NCBI RefSeq assembly: GCF_014191985.1
Contig: NZ_JACHXI010000002.1
Location: 186,001 to 250,000 of the forward strand
Length of the DNA stretch: 64,000 nt
DNA from: Azomonas macrocytogenes
GTDB taxonomy: Bacteria > Pseudomonadota > Gammaproteobacteria > Pseudomonadales > Pseudomonadaceae
Reading direction: 5' to 3'
Position numbers and translations under genes: made by a program. How positions within the stretch are numbered: position 1 is the stretch's first letter; each line of letters begins with the position of its first letter. Below are positions 1 through 8,786 of the stretch, in pieces. Below the pieces are notes generated by a model. That model was not told the DNA's origin, did no database searches, and saw nothing but the letters and a program-made list of their open reading frames with translations.

Positions 1-8
1 TTTCTTCT

Positions 9-1100
9 TTAGTCCTCGCTGATTTCAATAGTCGGCATCGCCGGTGCCCGGCCCTGATTCTGCGCCAGGCGCGCGCCGACGTTGCGGGCCAATTGCTGGT
101 AGAGCATGGCGAGCGGGCTGTCCGGATCGGCAATGACCGTCGGCCGGCCGGCATCGGCCTGGCTGCGGATGTCCATGGACAGCGGCAGTGAGGCCAGTAC
201 GTCGACTCCATACTGCTCGGCCAGCTTCTCGCCACCGCCGGTGCCGAACAGATGCTCGGCATGACCACAATTGGAGCAGATGTGTACGGCCATGTTTTCT
301 ACGATGCCGAGTACCGAAATGTTGACCTTGTAAAACATCTCGATGCCCTTTTTCGCATCCAGCAAGGCCAGGTCCTGCGGTGTGGTGACGATCACGCTAC
401 CGGCCACCGGCACCTTCTGCGCCAGGGTCAACTGGATGTCGCCGGTTCCCGGCGGCATATCCACGATCAGATAGTCGAGATCATCCCAGGCGGTCTGGTT
501 GATCAATTGCAATAGTGCACCGGATGCCATCGGCCCACGCCAGACCATAGGCGTTCGTTCGTCGGTCAAAAAGGCCATGGACATAAGTTGCACACCATGC
601 GCCTGTAGCGGTACCAGGGCCTGCCCGCTGATTTCGGGATGGGTGCCTGCGGCGATGCCGAACATGATGCCCAGGCTGGGGCCGTGGATATCCGCATCCA
701 GGATACCAACCCGCGCCCCCTCACCGACCAGTGCCAGCGCCAGGTTGGCGGCGGTGGTGGATTTGCCCACGCCGCCCTTGCCGGAAGCCACGGCGATCAC
801 GTTCTTCACGTTGGCCAGGGCCGGCGTCTGGGCACTGGACCGATGCGGTTCGATATGCCACTCGACCTGTACCTCGGCATGCTCGACGCCCGGCAGGTTT
901 TCCAGCGCCACTTGTAGCGTTTGCGCCCAGCCATGCTTGAACAGGTCGGCTGGATAGCCCAGTTCGAGGCGCACGCGCACCGTACTGCCCTGGATATCCA
1001 CCTCACGCAGACAACCGGCGCGAACCGGGTCCGTGTTCAAATGGGGATCGATATATCCACTGAGGGCAGCTTCCACCGCGTCACGGGTGATAGTAGTCAA
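9..1100 (-). CDS. apbC: Iron-sulfur cluster carrier ATPase ApbC/Mrp
   Basis: A 363-residue P-loop NTPase of the Mrp/Nbp35 family, a cytosolic scaffold that binds and passes on Fe-S clusters. Residues about 5-85 form the N-terminal MIP18 (DUF59) domain. The deviant Walker A GKGGVGKST lies at 107-115. A CSNC motif at 275-278 is the expected cluster-bridging cysteine pair. Length is normal for the family. In pseudomonads apbC usually sits back to back with metG; here about 8 kb of other genes separates them. The gene is complete, with its stop at the left edge of the window. Identification by motifs is firm; the carrier role is known from the family. Confidence 0.95.
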   Translation of the reverse strand: MTTITRDAVEAALSGYIDPHLNTDPVRAGCLREVDIQGSTVRVRLELGYPADLFKHGWAQTLQVALENLPGVEHAEVQVEWHIEPHRSSAQTPALANVKNVIAVASGKGGVGKSTTAANLALALVGEGARVGILDADIHGPSLGIMFGIAAGTHPEISGQALVPLQAHGVQLMSMAFLTDERTPMVWRGPMASGALLQLINQTAWDDLDYLIVDMPPGTGDIQLTLAQKVPVAGSVIVTTPQDLALLDAKKGIEMFYKVNISVLGIVENMAVHICSNCGHAEHLFGTGGGEKLAEQYGVDVLASLPLSMDIRSQADAGRPTVIADPDSPLAMLYQQLARNVGARLAQNQGRAPAMPTIEISED

Positions 1101-1301
1101 ATTCGCGCTCCGGATAAGGTCGAAAACAGCATTATCCTATCCGAGCAGAGAGATAGTCTGCAGCCATTGGTTTTGTGTGGAATTGGCTGGCGCATGGTTC
1201 ATGCATGAAAACAGCTCGGGTCGCTCTAAACTTTTCCGTTATGGCGGCGTCCGAGCCTTGAGCCCATGAGAGGGCCTGTGCCATCAACCAAGGATGTGCC
1301 G

Positions 1302-1931
1302 ATGAAAACGATCGATCCGATGCATTCGCCTTCCCTTCTCGACGCCTTCCGTATTAGTAATCGTCCCCCTCTTGCCACACTCGGACCGCAGCCAGGCCCT
1401 TGTGTAGTACAGCGCCCATCGGCCAAGGCCTACCGACCGGATTTCTTCAGCGGGCCGGAGTGGGCGTTCCTGAACGCAGCCTGTGCATGCCTGATTCCGG
1501 CCGGGGTAACCAGCGGCAACGTCACCCATATGAGTGCGGCACAATTCATCGACCGCCACATGCACACGCCTTATGCCCATGGGAAAACTCACTCGCAGCA
1601 GGATTTGCCCGGTAAGCGGGAGCACCTGTCGGTTCGCGATCTCTTGCGTACCGGCATGAAGGCCATGGATCGGCACTGTCAGCATACCTTCGACAACCGA
1701 CGTTTCGTCGAACTGGAACCAGCGCTGCAGGAAAACCTGCTGCAAGCCGCCGGGAACGGTACATTGGCCCTGGATGATGGGTCTGCAGCCGCCTGGTTCG
1801 CACAACTGCAAGCCGAGGTGCGCCTGGCCTGTCTGTGCCTGCCCGAGCATGACTGTGAGCTCGGCACCCGGCAGCATGGCCCGAGTCTCACCGTGAGCAT
1901 CGGTACGGTGCGCAGTTCATTGTCGCAATGA
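1302..1931 (+). CDS. Gluconate 2-dehydrogenase subunit 3-like protein, signal-less and C-terminally divergent
   Basis: 209 residues from an ATG preceded by AAGGA at seven bases. The middle (about residues 45-165) resembles the small subunit of membrane gluconate/2-ketogluconate dehydrogenases (Gluconate_2-dh3 family): a 'FFSGPEWAFLNAACACLIP' opening, then 'AAQFIDRHM', then a block like the family's 'G..ALD'. Known members have a Tat signal and end in an aromatic, glycine-rich tail; neither is visible here. The next gene is the matching cytochrome, so the gene order is that of the three-subunit operon with the FAD subunit missing. It may be a relic or serve another dehydrogenase. Family assignment is by recollection of the motif pattern, so moderate confidence. 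Confidence 0.55.
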   Translation: MKTIDPMHSPSLLDAFRISNRPPLATLGPQPGPCVVQRPSAKAYRPDFFSGPEWAFLNAACACLIPAGVTSGNVTHMSAAQFIDRHMHTPYAHGKTHSQQDLPGKREHLSVRDLLRTGMKAMDRHCQHTFDNRRFVELEPALQENLLQAAGNGTLALDDGSAAAWFAQLQAEVRLACLCLPEHDCELGTRQHGPSLTVSIGTVRSSLSQ

Positions 1932-2033
1932 CGGCGAGAGTCGTTGCGTAACAACCATTACAACATTGCAAAAGGCAACGTGTCAGTGGGTTCCCATAAC
2001 GAAAAGGTCCACAGAGGCCACAAGGGATAACCG

Positions 2034-2924
2034 ATGAAAAGTCTCGTCCAGGCCATCGGCCTGCTGCCGGCCCTGCTCCCCTTATCGATTGCAGCCCAGG
2101 AACGCCCCGACTTCGAGCTGATCCAGCAAGGCGAATATCTGGCGCGTATCGCCGACTGCGCAGCCTGCCATACGGCGCCAGACGGCGAACCATTCGCCGG
2201 CAGACAATCACTGCCGATGCCGCTCGGACGGATATACAGCACCAACATCACCCCCGATCACGAAACCGGCATCGGCAACTATCGGCTCCAGGATTTCGAG
2301 CGGGCGCTGCGCCAGGGGATCGCCAAGGATGGCTACACGCTCTATCCGGTGATGCCCTATCCCTCGTTCATGCGCCTCAGCGACCGGGATATCCAGGCGC
2401 TGTACAGCTATTTCCGCTACAGCGTGCAACCGGCGAAACAGTGGAACAAGACGGCAGAACTCCCCTGGCCATTGTCCATGCGCTGGACGGTCGGCCTCTG
2501 GCGACGCTTGTTCGTACTGAACCCCGAGGAGATCAGCTTCAATGCCGCGCGCTATCCGGACCCGGATACCGTGCGCGGCGCCTATCTGGTACAGGGTATC
2601 GGCCATTGCGGAACCTGCCACACGCCCAAGGCATTCACCCAGCAGGAAACCGTACAGGACGATACCAGCCCGCGTTACCTCTCCGGCGGGCGCAGCACCA
2701 ACGGCCGAGTGGCGCCCAGCCTGCGCAGCGATTCGCCAGGTGGCCTCAGCCAATGGACTGTCGAAGAGATCGCACAGGCCCTGAAAACCGGGCGCAATCC
2801 ACGTAATCCGGTGGCGACTCCAGTGGATGAAACCCGGGTCCATCGCGGCTGGGACCTGAGCAACGAGGATCTGCACTCCATTGCCGTTTATCTCAAGACG
2901 CTGTCGAGGGTTCCTGAAAAATGA
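2034..2924 (+). CDS. Exported diheme cytochrome c, gluconate dehydrogenase cytochrome subunit type
   Basis: 296 residues with a signal peptide (about 1-21, ending SIAA). Two c-type heme sites are seen: CAACH at 42-46 and CGTCH at 192-196. The first domain carries the 'NITPD..TGIG' and 'LYPVMPYPS' signatures of the cytochrome subunit of alcohol, gluconate and related membrane dehydrogenases, and the second has 'GAYLVQGIGHCGTCHTPK'. Family members normally have three heme domains and about 400-450 residues; here the third domain is absent. It would pass electrons from a periplasmic dehydrogenase to quinone. It follows the subunit-3-like gene by 102 bases, with AAGGG as ribosome binding site, and no flavoprotein gene is adjacent. 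Confidence 0.8.
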   Translation: MKSLVQAIGLLPALLPLSIAAQERPDFELIQQGEYLARIADCAACHTAPDGEPFAGRQSLPMPLGRIYSTNITPDHETGIGNYRLQDFERALRQGIAKDGYTLYPVMPYPSFMRLSDRDIQALYSYFRYSVQPAKQWNKTAELPWPLSMRWTVGLWRRLFVLNPEEISFNAARYPDPDTVRGAYLVQGIGHCGTCHTPKAFTQQETVQDDTSPRYLSGGRSTNGRVAPSLRSDSPGGLSQWTVEEIAQALKTGRNPRNPVATPVDETRVHRGWDLSNEDLHSIAVYLKTLSRVPEK

Positions 2925-3129
2925 GTATTGCCTGAGCGATCAGCGAGCAAAGCTGTAGTTGACGCTCAAAACCAGGCGCTGTAGCGTGCGAAACCTCAAT
3001 TCGTATCCGCTTGCCGGCGGATATGCGTAAGCGTTCACGTCAACCAACGCGCAACCATCCTTCGGCCCTGCCGATCGGGGGTAAGCGCGTGTTATCGGGC
3101 TTCTCCCTGATTCATCGAGGAGACTCCTT

Positions 3130-4335
3130 ATGCCCATTCATTCCAGCGAAGCTTCCCAGGATTGCGCGTCATCGAGCGAACGCGCCTTACTGCTGCTCTG
3201 CCTGGCCATCTTCGTCGGCTTTCTCACCATCGGCCTACCCCTGGCAGTCATCCCCCTGTACGTCCACAACCAGTTGGGCTACGGCCCGGTAATCGTCGGC
3301 TGCGCGGTCGGCGTGCAGTTTCTCGCTACCGTAGTGACCCGCGGCTATGCCGGACGCATGGCCGACCAGTATGGTTCACGCTTGGCGGTACGCCGTGGCC
3401 TGGTTGGTTGCAGCCTGGCCGGTGCCTTTTATCTGCTCTCGGCCCTGCTACCGCTGGCAGCGTTGGGCAAGCTGGCGGTACTGATTATCGGCCGTCTGGC
3501 CCTGGGTTTTGGCGAAAGCCTGCTGGTCACCGGGATTCTGGCCTGGGGCATCGGCACGGTCGGCCCGGCCAAATCCGGCAAGGTCATGGCCTGGTGCGGC
3601 ATGGCCATCTACGGCGCCATGGCCCTGGGCGCACCACTCGGCCTGTTTATCTACGGTCATGCCGGGCTCGATCTTATCGGCACGCTCACCGTGATACTGC
3701 CGTTACTGGCATTTCTGTTGATCTGGCGAGTCGCTCCGATCGCTCCGAGCCATGGCCAGCGACGCTCGTTTCTCAGCGTGATCGGGCGCATCTGGCAACC
3801 CGCCCTGGCGCTGGCTCTGCAGGGCGTCGGCTTCGCGTCAATCGGTGCATTCGTTTCTCTCTACTTCGTCAGCAAGCAATGGCCCGGTGCGGGACTGGCG
3901 CTGACCTGCTTCGGCCTGGCTTTCGCCTTCGTGCGCGTGGTGGCCGGGCATTTGCCGGACAAGCTCGGTGGTCCGCGCGTCGCCCTGTTTTCGCTGATAG
4001 TCGAAGCCTGCGGTCTGCTGCTGCTTTGGAGCGCGCCCAATGCCACCGTGGCCTTGCTCGGGGCAGCCATTACCGGCCTGGGTAGTTCGCTGATCTTTCC
4101 GTCTTTGGGGCTGGTGGTGGTGCATCGCGTCGAGCCTCAGGTACGTGCCACGGCACTTGGCGGTTTCGCGGCCTTTCAGGATATTGCCTACGGCCTGACC
4201 GGACCGCTCACCGGCCTGCTGGTGAACGAGCATGGCTACCCGGCGGTATTTCTTGTTGCCGCTCTGTGCGCCTTGGCTGGTCTTGGCATTGCCATTGACT
4301 TGTATCGACGCAACACGGTCATACCAATCTCGTAA
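3130..4335 (+). CDS. MFS transporter, YfcJ/YhhS-like
   Basis: 401 residues, about 12 predicted membrane segments, typical major facilitator size. The N-terminal part, with 'IGLPLAVIPLYV', a large first periplasmic loop and 'RGYAGRMADQYG' in the loop 2-3 motif A position, resembles the YfcJ/YhhS group (UPF0226). The substrate is unknown; an arabinose or drug efflux role is sometimes assigned to such proteins without proof. A GAGGAG site lies seven bases before ATG. It is separated from folE2 by 71 bases that contain the Zur box, so it is probably transcribed apart from the zinc operon. Confidence 0.8.
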   Translation: MPIHSSEASQDCASSSERALLLLCLAIFVGFLTIGLPLAVIPLYVHNQLGYGPVIVGCAVGVQFLATVVTRGYAGRMADQYGSRLAVRRGLVGCSLAGAFYLLSALLPLAALGKLAVLIIGRLALGFGESLLVTGILAWGIGTVGPAKSGKVMAWCGMAIYGAMALGAPLGLFIYGHAGLDLIGTLTVILPLLAFLLIWRVAPIAPSHGQRRSFLSVIGRIWQPALALALQGVGFASIGAFVSLYFVSKQWPGAGLALTCFGLAFAFVRVVAGHLPDKLGGPRVALFSLIVEACGLLLLWSAPNATVALLGAAITGLGSSLIFPSLGLVVVHRVEPQVRATALGGFAAFQDIAYGLTGPLTGLLVNEHGYPAVFLVAALCALAGLGIAIDLYRRNTVIPIS

Positions 4336-4372
4336 CAAGGGCGGAGTTGCCCGAAGTGAGCAAGATCTTTAT

Positions 4373-4387
4373 TGTTATAATATAACA
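4373..4387 (+). promoter_or_regulatory. Zur box overlapping the -10 of the folE2 operon
   Basis: TGTTATA-A-TATAACA is a perfect 7-1-7 inverted repeat and matches the gamma-proteobacterial Zur operator (GTTATANNATAAC core). A perfect TATAAT lies inside it at 4376-4381, so bound Zur would cover the -10 element. The folE2 start is 20 bases downstream. Sequence match is direct; binding is inferred. Confidence 0.85.
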
Positions 4388-4406
4388 TTTAGATCGAGCC
4401 TCACTC

Positions 4407-5312
4407 ATGAACCTCATTGCCTTGCCGGATATCGCCAGCCAGACCCATTCGCCACAAGCCGTCACGCTGCCGTGGGTCGGCATGCGCAATATCGCGCTGC
4501 CAGTCATTTTGGCCGGTCGCAGTGTCGCAGCCTTCGTCGATGCGGGAGTCAGCCTCGATGATCCTGCCGCTCGCGGTATTCACATGTCGCGGTTGTACAT
4601 GGCGCTCGAAGCACTCGAGCAACAACCGCTGACGCCTACCTTGATAGAAAGCGTGCTCCAGCATTTTCTGGCTACTCACGCCGGCTTGTCGCAGTGGGCA
4701 TTCCTGGCCATTCGCGGCGCGGCATTGCTGAAACGCCCGGCCTTGATCAGCCCGTTGTCGGGATGGAAATCCTACCCATTCGGCATAAACGCGCGACTCG
4801 ATGCGACCGGCCTGCGGATAGAATTGAAGGCCGATATCGACTACTCCTCGACCTGCCCTTGTTCCGCCGCCTTGGCCCGGCAAGCAATTCAACAGCGCTT
4901 CGTCGAGGATTTTTCCGGCAAGCCCTTGCAGGAAACGGAACTTCTCGCCTGGCTGGGCAGCGAGCAAGGTATTGTCGCGACTCCGCACAGCCAGCGCAGC
5001 GTCGCCTCGCTCAGCATTCGCCTGGCTGCCGGCCAGACCGAAATACCGCTTGCGGATTTACTCGATAGTGCAGAGCGTGCCCTCGGCACTCCCGTGCAAA
5101 CGGCGGTGAAGCGCGCCGACGAACAGGCTTTCGCCTTGGCCAACGGCCAGAATCCCATGTTTTGCGAAGATGCCGCGCGCCGCCTGCACCAGGCGCTGAG
5201 TGAGTTTGGTGCAATTCAAGCCTTCCACATTCGCGTGGTGCATGCCGAAAGCCTGCATGCACATGATGCCGTTGCCGAAAGCACCTGGAACTGGAACCAG
5301 GCCGACTGCTGA
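4407..5312 (+). CDS. folE2: GTP cyclohydrolase FolE2 (type IB)
   Basis: 301 residues. Makes 7,8-dihydroneopterin triphosphate from GTP, the first step of folate and queuosine synthesis, using metals other than zinc in place of the zinc-dependent FolE. The signature STCPCSAALARQ lies at 148-159, with the family's conserved cysteine C150; 'VGMRNIALP' near 24-32 also fits. The gene starts 20 bases after a perfect Zur box, as expected of a protein made in zinc shortage, and leads a four-gene run. The ribosome binding site is weak (CGAG). Type IB assignment is secure. Confidence 0.95.
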   Translation: MNLIALPDIASQTHSPQAVTLPWVGMRNIALPVILAGRSVAAFVDAGVSLDDPAARGIHMSRLYMALEALEQQPLTPTLIESVLQHFLATHAGLSQWAFLAIRGAALLKRPALISPLSGWKSYPFGINARLDATGLRIELKADIDYSSTCPCSAALARQAIQQRFVEDFSGKPLQETELLAWLGSEQGIVATPHSQRSVASLSIRLAAGQTEIPLADLLDSAERALGTPVQTAVKRADEQAFALANGQNPMFCEDAARRLHQALSEFGAIQAFHIRVVHAESLHAHDAVAESTWNWNQADC

Positions 5313-5409
5313 CTGGCGCTCTCCCTGTAATGGATTTTCACCGATTTGGCCGATGAGTCTCTGCTCTCGCTCATCGCGTCGACTTTACCAACCATGAGGA
5401 TAATCAGAC

Positions 5410-5970
5410 ATGATCCGTAAAAACCCTTCCGGCGACCTGCCCGTCATCTCCGAGTCGGCTTATATCGACCAGACCGCGATCATCTGCGGGAAAGTAATCA
5501 TCAAGGAAAACGTTTTCGTAGGGCCTTACGCGGTGATTCGTGCCGACGAGGTCGACAGCAATGGCGCGATGGAGCCGGTCATCATCGGCGCCAACTCGAA
5601 TATCCAGGATGGTGTGGTGATCCACTCCAAATCCGGTGCGGCCGTGACCATCGGCGAATTCACCTCGATCGCTCATCGCTCCATCGTGCATGGTCCCTGC
5701 TCGGTCGGCGACCGCGTATTCATCGGCTTCAATAGCGTGCTGTTCAACTGCCACGTCGGCAATGGCAGCGTGGTGCGGCATAACTCGGTGGTCGATGGGC
5801 GCGATCTTCCGGAAAACTTCTATGTGCCGCCGACCGAACATATCGGCCCGAAAACCGATCTCGATCAGTTCCCGCCCGTCAGCATTTCGGCCTCCGAATT
5901 TTCCGAAGATGTGGCACGTACCAATGTCGACCTGGTGCGCGCCTACAAATGTCTGCAAAACGAATTTTGA
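5410..5970 (+). CDS. Gamma-class carbonic anhydrase family protein
   Basis: 186 residues of left-handed beta-helix repeats, which form trimers. The three metal-ligand histidines of the Cam type are seen: H72 in 'VVIHS', and H89 and H94 in '[11 protein letters not shown]' (same five-residue spacing as in Cam). In zinc-starved Pseudomonas a similar protein sits next to folE2. Gamma carbonic anhydrases can use iron or cobalt, which suggests a back-up for zinc-dependent beta enzymes; that is inference. GAGGA precedes the ATG by nine bases. The 97-base gap from folE2 holds a small hairpin (CGATGAG at 5351-5357 with CTCATCG at 5370-5376) and no clear promoter. Confidence 0.85.
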   Translation: MIRKNPSGDLPVISESAYIDQTAIICGKVIIKENVFVGPYAVIRADEVDSNGAMEPVIIGANSNIQDGVVIHSKSGAAVTIGEFTSIAHRSIVHGPCSVGDRVFIGFNSVLFNCHVGNGSVVRHNSVVDGRDLPENFYVPPTEHIGPKTDLDQFPPVSISASEFSEDVARTNVDLVRAYKCLQNEF

Positions 5971-6043
5971 GCCCGCGCGCTCCGCTGATACGCACGACCG
6001 CGCACATCCCCATCGCCGCTGCAAATCGACAAGGAAGCTTTCG

Positions 6044-7978
6044 ATGATTTGTATCACCCTGCCTGACGGCTCCGAACGCCGGTACGAACAACCGGTTTCG
6101 GTGCAACAGGTCGCTGTCGATATCGGTCCCGGCCTGGCCAAGGCGGCCCTGGCGGCACGCGTCGACCAGCGCCTGGTAGACCTGCAATACGTGCTGGATC
6201 GGGATGCTCGCTTAAGCCTCATTACCGCCCGCGACGAGGATGGTCTGGAAATTCTTCGCCATTCCTGCGCGCATTTGCTGGCAATGGCTGTCAAGGAGCT
6301 CTATCCGACCGCCCAGGTGACCATTGGCCCGGTGATCGAAAACGGCTTCTATTACGACTTTGCCTATGAACGCCCTTTCACGCCGGAGGATCTGGAAACA
6401 ATCGAAAAACGCATGCACGAGCTGGCTACCACCGACTATCCGATCAGTCGACGCGAATTGCCGCGCGATCAGGCCATCACCTACTTCGAAACGCTCGGCG
6501 AACACTACAAGGCAAAGCTTATCGGCGAGATTCCCGCAGGCGAGACGCTGTCGCTCTACCGCCAGGGTGATTTCGAGGATCTTTGCCGCGGCCCGCACGT
6601 ACCGGGCACCGGCCGGTTGCAGGCCTTCAAGCTGACCAAGGTGGCTGGCGCCTACTGGCGCGGCGACGCAAAGAACGCCGCACTGCAACGCATTTATGGC
6701 ACCTGCTGGGCCAGCACCAAGGAGCTCAAGGCCTATCTGACCCGTCTGGAAGAAGCCGGCAAGCGCGACCATCGCAAGCTTGGCGCGCAATTGGACCTGT
6801 TCCACTTCGAGGATACGGCACCCGGCTCGGTGTTCTGGCATCCCAAGGGCTGGACCTTGTTTCAGAACCTGCTCGGCTATATGCGCAAGCGCCAAGACGA
6901 GGCCGGTTATGTCGAGATCAACACACCGGATGTGATGGATCGCAGTCTCTGGGAAACGTCCGGGCACTGGTTCAACTATCGCGAAAACATGTTCACCACG
7001 ACGACCGAAGATGAACGTATTTTCGCCCTGAAACCGATGAACTGCCCCGGTGCGGTAGCGCTTTTCGCGCGGGGCCTGAAAAGTTACCGGGAGCTGCCAC
7101 TGCGCATGGCCGAATTCGGCAAGGTGCATCGCTACGAACCTTCCGGCGCACTGCATGGCCTGCTGCGTGTACGGCATTTCACCCAGGACGACGCGCATAT
7201 CTTCTGCACACTGCAACAGATGCGGGAAGAATGCACCCGCACGATCGAACTGGTTTTCGCCATCTATCGGGATTTCGGTTTCAACGATGTATCGGTGAAA
7301 CTTTCCACCCGCCCGGAGAGCCGCATCGGCAGCGATGAGACCTGGGATCTGCTCGAAGGCGCGCTCTATGGCGCCTTGAAGCGGCTCGGGATCGACTATC
7401 GCCTGAACCCCGGTGAAGGTGCCTTCTACGGCCCCAAGCTCGAATTCGTCCTGCGCGATGCCATCGGCCGCGACTGGCAGTGCGGCACCCTGCAGGTCGA
7501 TCTCAACCTGCCGGAACGTTTCGATGTCCACTACATCGACGAGCAGGGTGAGCGACAGCGCCCGGTCATGCTGCATCGCGCTCTGTTCGGCTCGCTGGAG
7601 CGCTTCATCGGCATCTTGATCGAACAGTACAGCGGCGACTTCCCGCTATGGCTGACACCGCAACAGGCTGTCGTACTGAATATCAGCGAAGGCCAGAGCG
7701 ACTATGCGCACAAAGTCGTCAAGGCGCTGAAAGGAGCCGGGCTTCGCGCCAGTGCCGATCTGCGCAATGAAAAGATCGGCTACAAGATCCGCGAGCACAC
7801 CTTGCAGAAAGTGCCTTATTTGCTGGTGATAGGCGAAAAGGAAAAAGAGAACGCAACCGTAGCGGTTCGTACTCGCCGTGGCGAAGCGCTTGGCACAATG
7901 CCGCTCGAAACATTGCTTGAGCGTTTGCAACTGGAAGCACGCCTGCCCTGCGCAGCGAGCGAAGCAGCGACATGCTGA
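6044..7978 (+). CDS. thrS: Threonyl-tRNA synthetase, Zur-operon paralogue type
   Basis: 644 residues from the ATG after AAGGAAG. The domain order is TGS, editing, class II catalytic and anticodon binding. Editing residues H73, H77, C181 and H185 are present. The catalytic zinc ligands C334, H385 and H511 are all kept, at the same numbering as the E. coli enzyme. A normal thrS usually stands beside infC-rpmI-rplT; here it lies in the Zur operon, which suggests a second copy made when zinc is low, as reported for some other bacteria. A paralogue is assumed because only this window is visible. It overlaps the next gene by seven bases. 'VRHFTQDD' has His where most ThrS have Gly. Confidence 0.9.
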   Translation: MICITLPDGSERRYEQPVSVQQVAVDIGPGLAKAALAARVDQRLVDLQYVLDRDARLSLITARDEDGLEILRHSCAHLLAMAVKELYPTAQVTIGPVIENGFYYDFAYERPFTPEDLETIEKRMHELATTDYPISRRELPRDQAITYFETLGEHYKAKLIGEIPAGETLSLYRQGDFEDLCRGPHVPGTGRLQAFKLTKVAGAYWRGDAKNAALQRIYGTCWASTKELKAYLTRLEEAGKRDHRKLGAQLDLFHFEDTAPGSVFWHPKGWTLFQNLLGYMRKRQDEAGYVEINTPDVMDRSLWETSGHWFNYRENMFTTTTEDERIFALKPMNCPGAVALFARGLKSYRELPLRMAEFGKVHRYEPSGALHGLLRVRHFTQDDAHIFCTLQQMREECTRTIELVFAIYRDFGFNDVSVKLSTRPESRIGSDETWDLLEGALYGALKRLGIDYRLNPGEGAFYGPKLEFVLRDAIGRDWQCGTLQVDLNLPERFDVHYIDEQGERQRPVMLHRALFGSLERFIGILIEQYSGDFPLWLTPQQAVVLNISEGQSDYAHKVVKALKGAGLRASADLRNEKIGYKIREHTLQKVPYLLVIGEKEKENATVAVRTRRGEALGTMPLETLLERLQLEARLPCAASEAATC

Positions 7979-8553
7979 TCCGCAAGCTATTCAAGTTCGA
8001 AGGCGCGCATATCGTGCGCAACTGCAGTACGCGGCGTTGCGCCCATTCGTTGCACGGCCATTCCTACAAGGTCGAAGTGCTATTGCAAGCCGATGCCCTG
8101 GACCACGGGCAGATGGTCTACGACTTCGGCCTGCTCAAGGGCCACGTGCGTGATTTCATCGATGCGTTCGACCACGCGGTCGCGTTCTGGGAAAAGGATG
8201 ACCCGACCTATATCCAGCAATGCAAGCAATTCTCCGAACGCTGGATCTCGCTGCCGGTTTCACCCAGTGCCGAGCAGCTTTCGCGGGTGTTCTTCCACCT
8301 GCTCGACGCGCTGCTGACGAGTACCGACATGGCCAATGGCGAGTCAGGCGTCTGCCTGCATTCGATCATCATCCACGAAACCGATACGGGTTATGCCCAA
8401 TGTTTTCGCGAAGACGCCTGCAATCCGAACATGGGTGCATTCGAACTGAAGCAGATTCGCTTTTCCGAACCCATCCAGAACGAATGGGCGGATCGACAGA
8501 TGTTCGCCAGGCTGCTGGCAGGTGAGCGCTTCACCAACGAACCGCCAGCCTGA
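7972..8553 (+). CDS. 6-pyruvoyltetrahydropterin synthase/QueD family protein, Cx4HGH variant
   Basis: 193 residues. Members turn dihydroneopterin triphosphate, the FolE or FolE2 product, into 6-carboxytetrahydropterin (QueD) or 6-pyruvoyl-tetrahydropterin (PTPS). Probable zinc ligands are H13, H28 and H30 and the catalytic cysteine is C23. The cysteine-to-HGH spacing is C-x4-HGH; E. coli QueD has x3 and mammalian PTPS x5, so this is a different subgroup. The C-terminal '[11 protein letters not shown]' takes the place of the usual 'ET.T..A.Y'. Its start lies inside the end of thrS (ATGCTGA), so the two are translationally coupled. A role in queuosine or a pterin under zinc limitation is inferred. 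Confidence 0.85.
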   Translation: MLIRKLFKFEGAHIVRNCSTRRCAHSLHGHSYKVEVLLQADALDHGQMVYDFGLLKGHVRDFIDAFDHAVAFWEKDDPTYIQQCKQFSERWISLPVSPSAEQLSRVFFHLLDALLTSTDMANGESGVCLHSIIIHETDTGYAQCFREDACNPNMGAFELKQIRFSEPIQNEWADRQMFARLLAGERFTNEPPA

Positions 8554-8567
8554 ATCACTGTCCCTGT

Positions 8568-8786
8568 TCAGAGCTCCCGCTCCGCCTGCTCATACCAGCC
8601 GATGACAGCTTGCAGGTGGGGCGTGCCATAGGTTGCAGCGAAGCGCTGCGTTTCATATTCCCCAGGGTCGCGCAGGATCTGCAGGCGCCGCTGAATAAAG
8701 TCAGCAGTCAGCGGGATGCCGCACTGCACGGTAATGCAGTGGCGCCAGGCGGCATAGTTTTCAGGGATGGCCGAAGTCGTTTTCAT
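8568..8786 (-). CDS. Small conserved-looking protein of unknown function
   Basis: 72 residues, beginning MKTTSAIPENYAAW, after an AGGA ribosome binding site at ten bases. It is soluble, acidic to neutral, with predicted helices; 'HCITVQCGIPLT' carries two cysteines and 'ALRDP'-like 'ILRDPGEYETQRF' follows. I recall similar short proteins in pseudomonads but no function. It runs convergent to the QueD-family gene with a 14-base gap and has its own upstream region shared with metG, which includes a near-match to the Zur box. A longer in-frame start at 8903 exists but its extra 39 residues look like junk (Pro, Cys and Gly rich). Confidence 0.7.
   Translation of the reverse strand: MKTTSAIPENYAAWRHCITVQCGIPLTADFIQRRLQILRDPGEYETQRFAATYGTPHLQAVIGWYEQAEREL

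Noticed and set aside
6212-7576. Long open frame (454 codons) antisense to thrS
   Set aside because: It is fully inside the thrS coding region, has no ribosome site and shows no family features; a usual shadow in GC-rich DNA.
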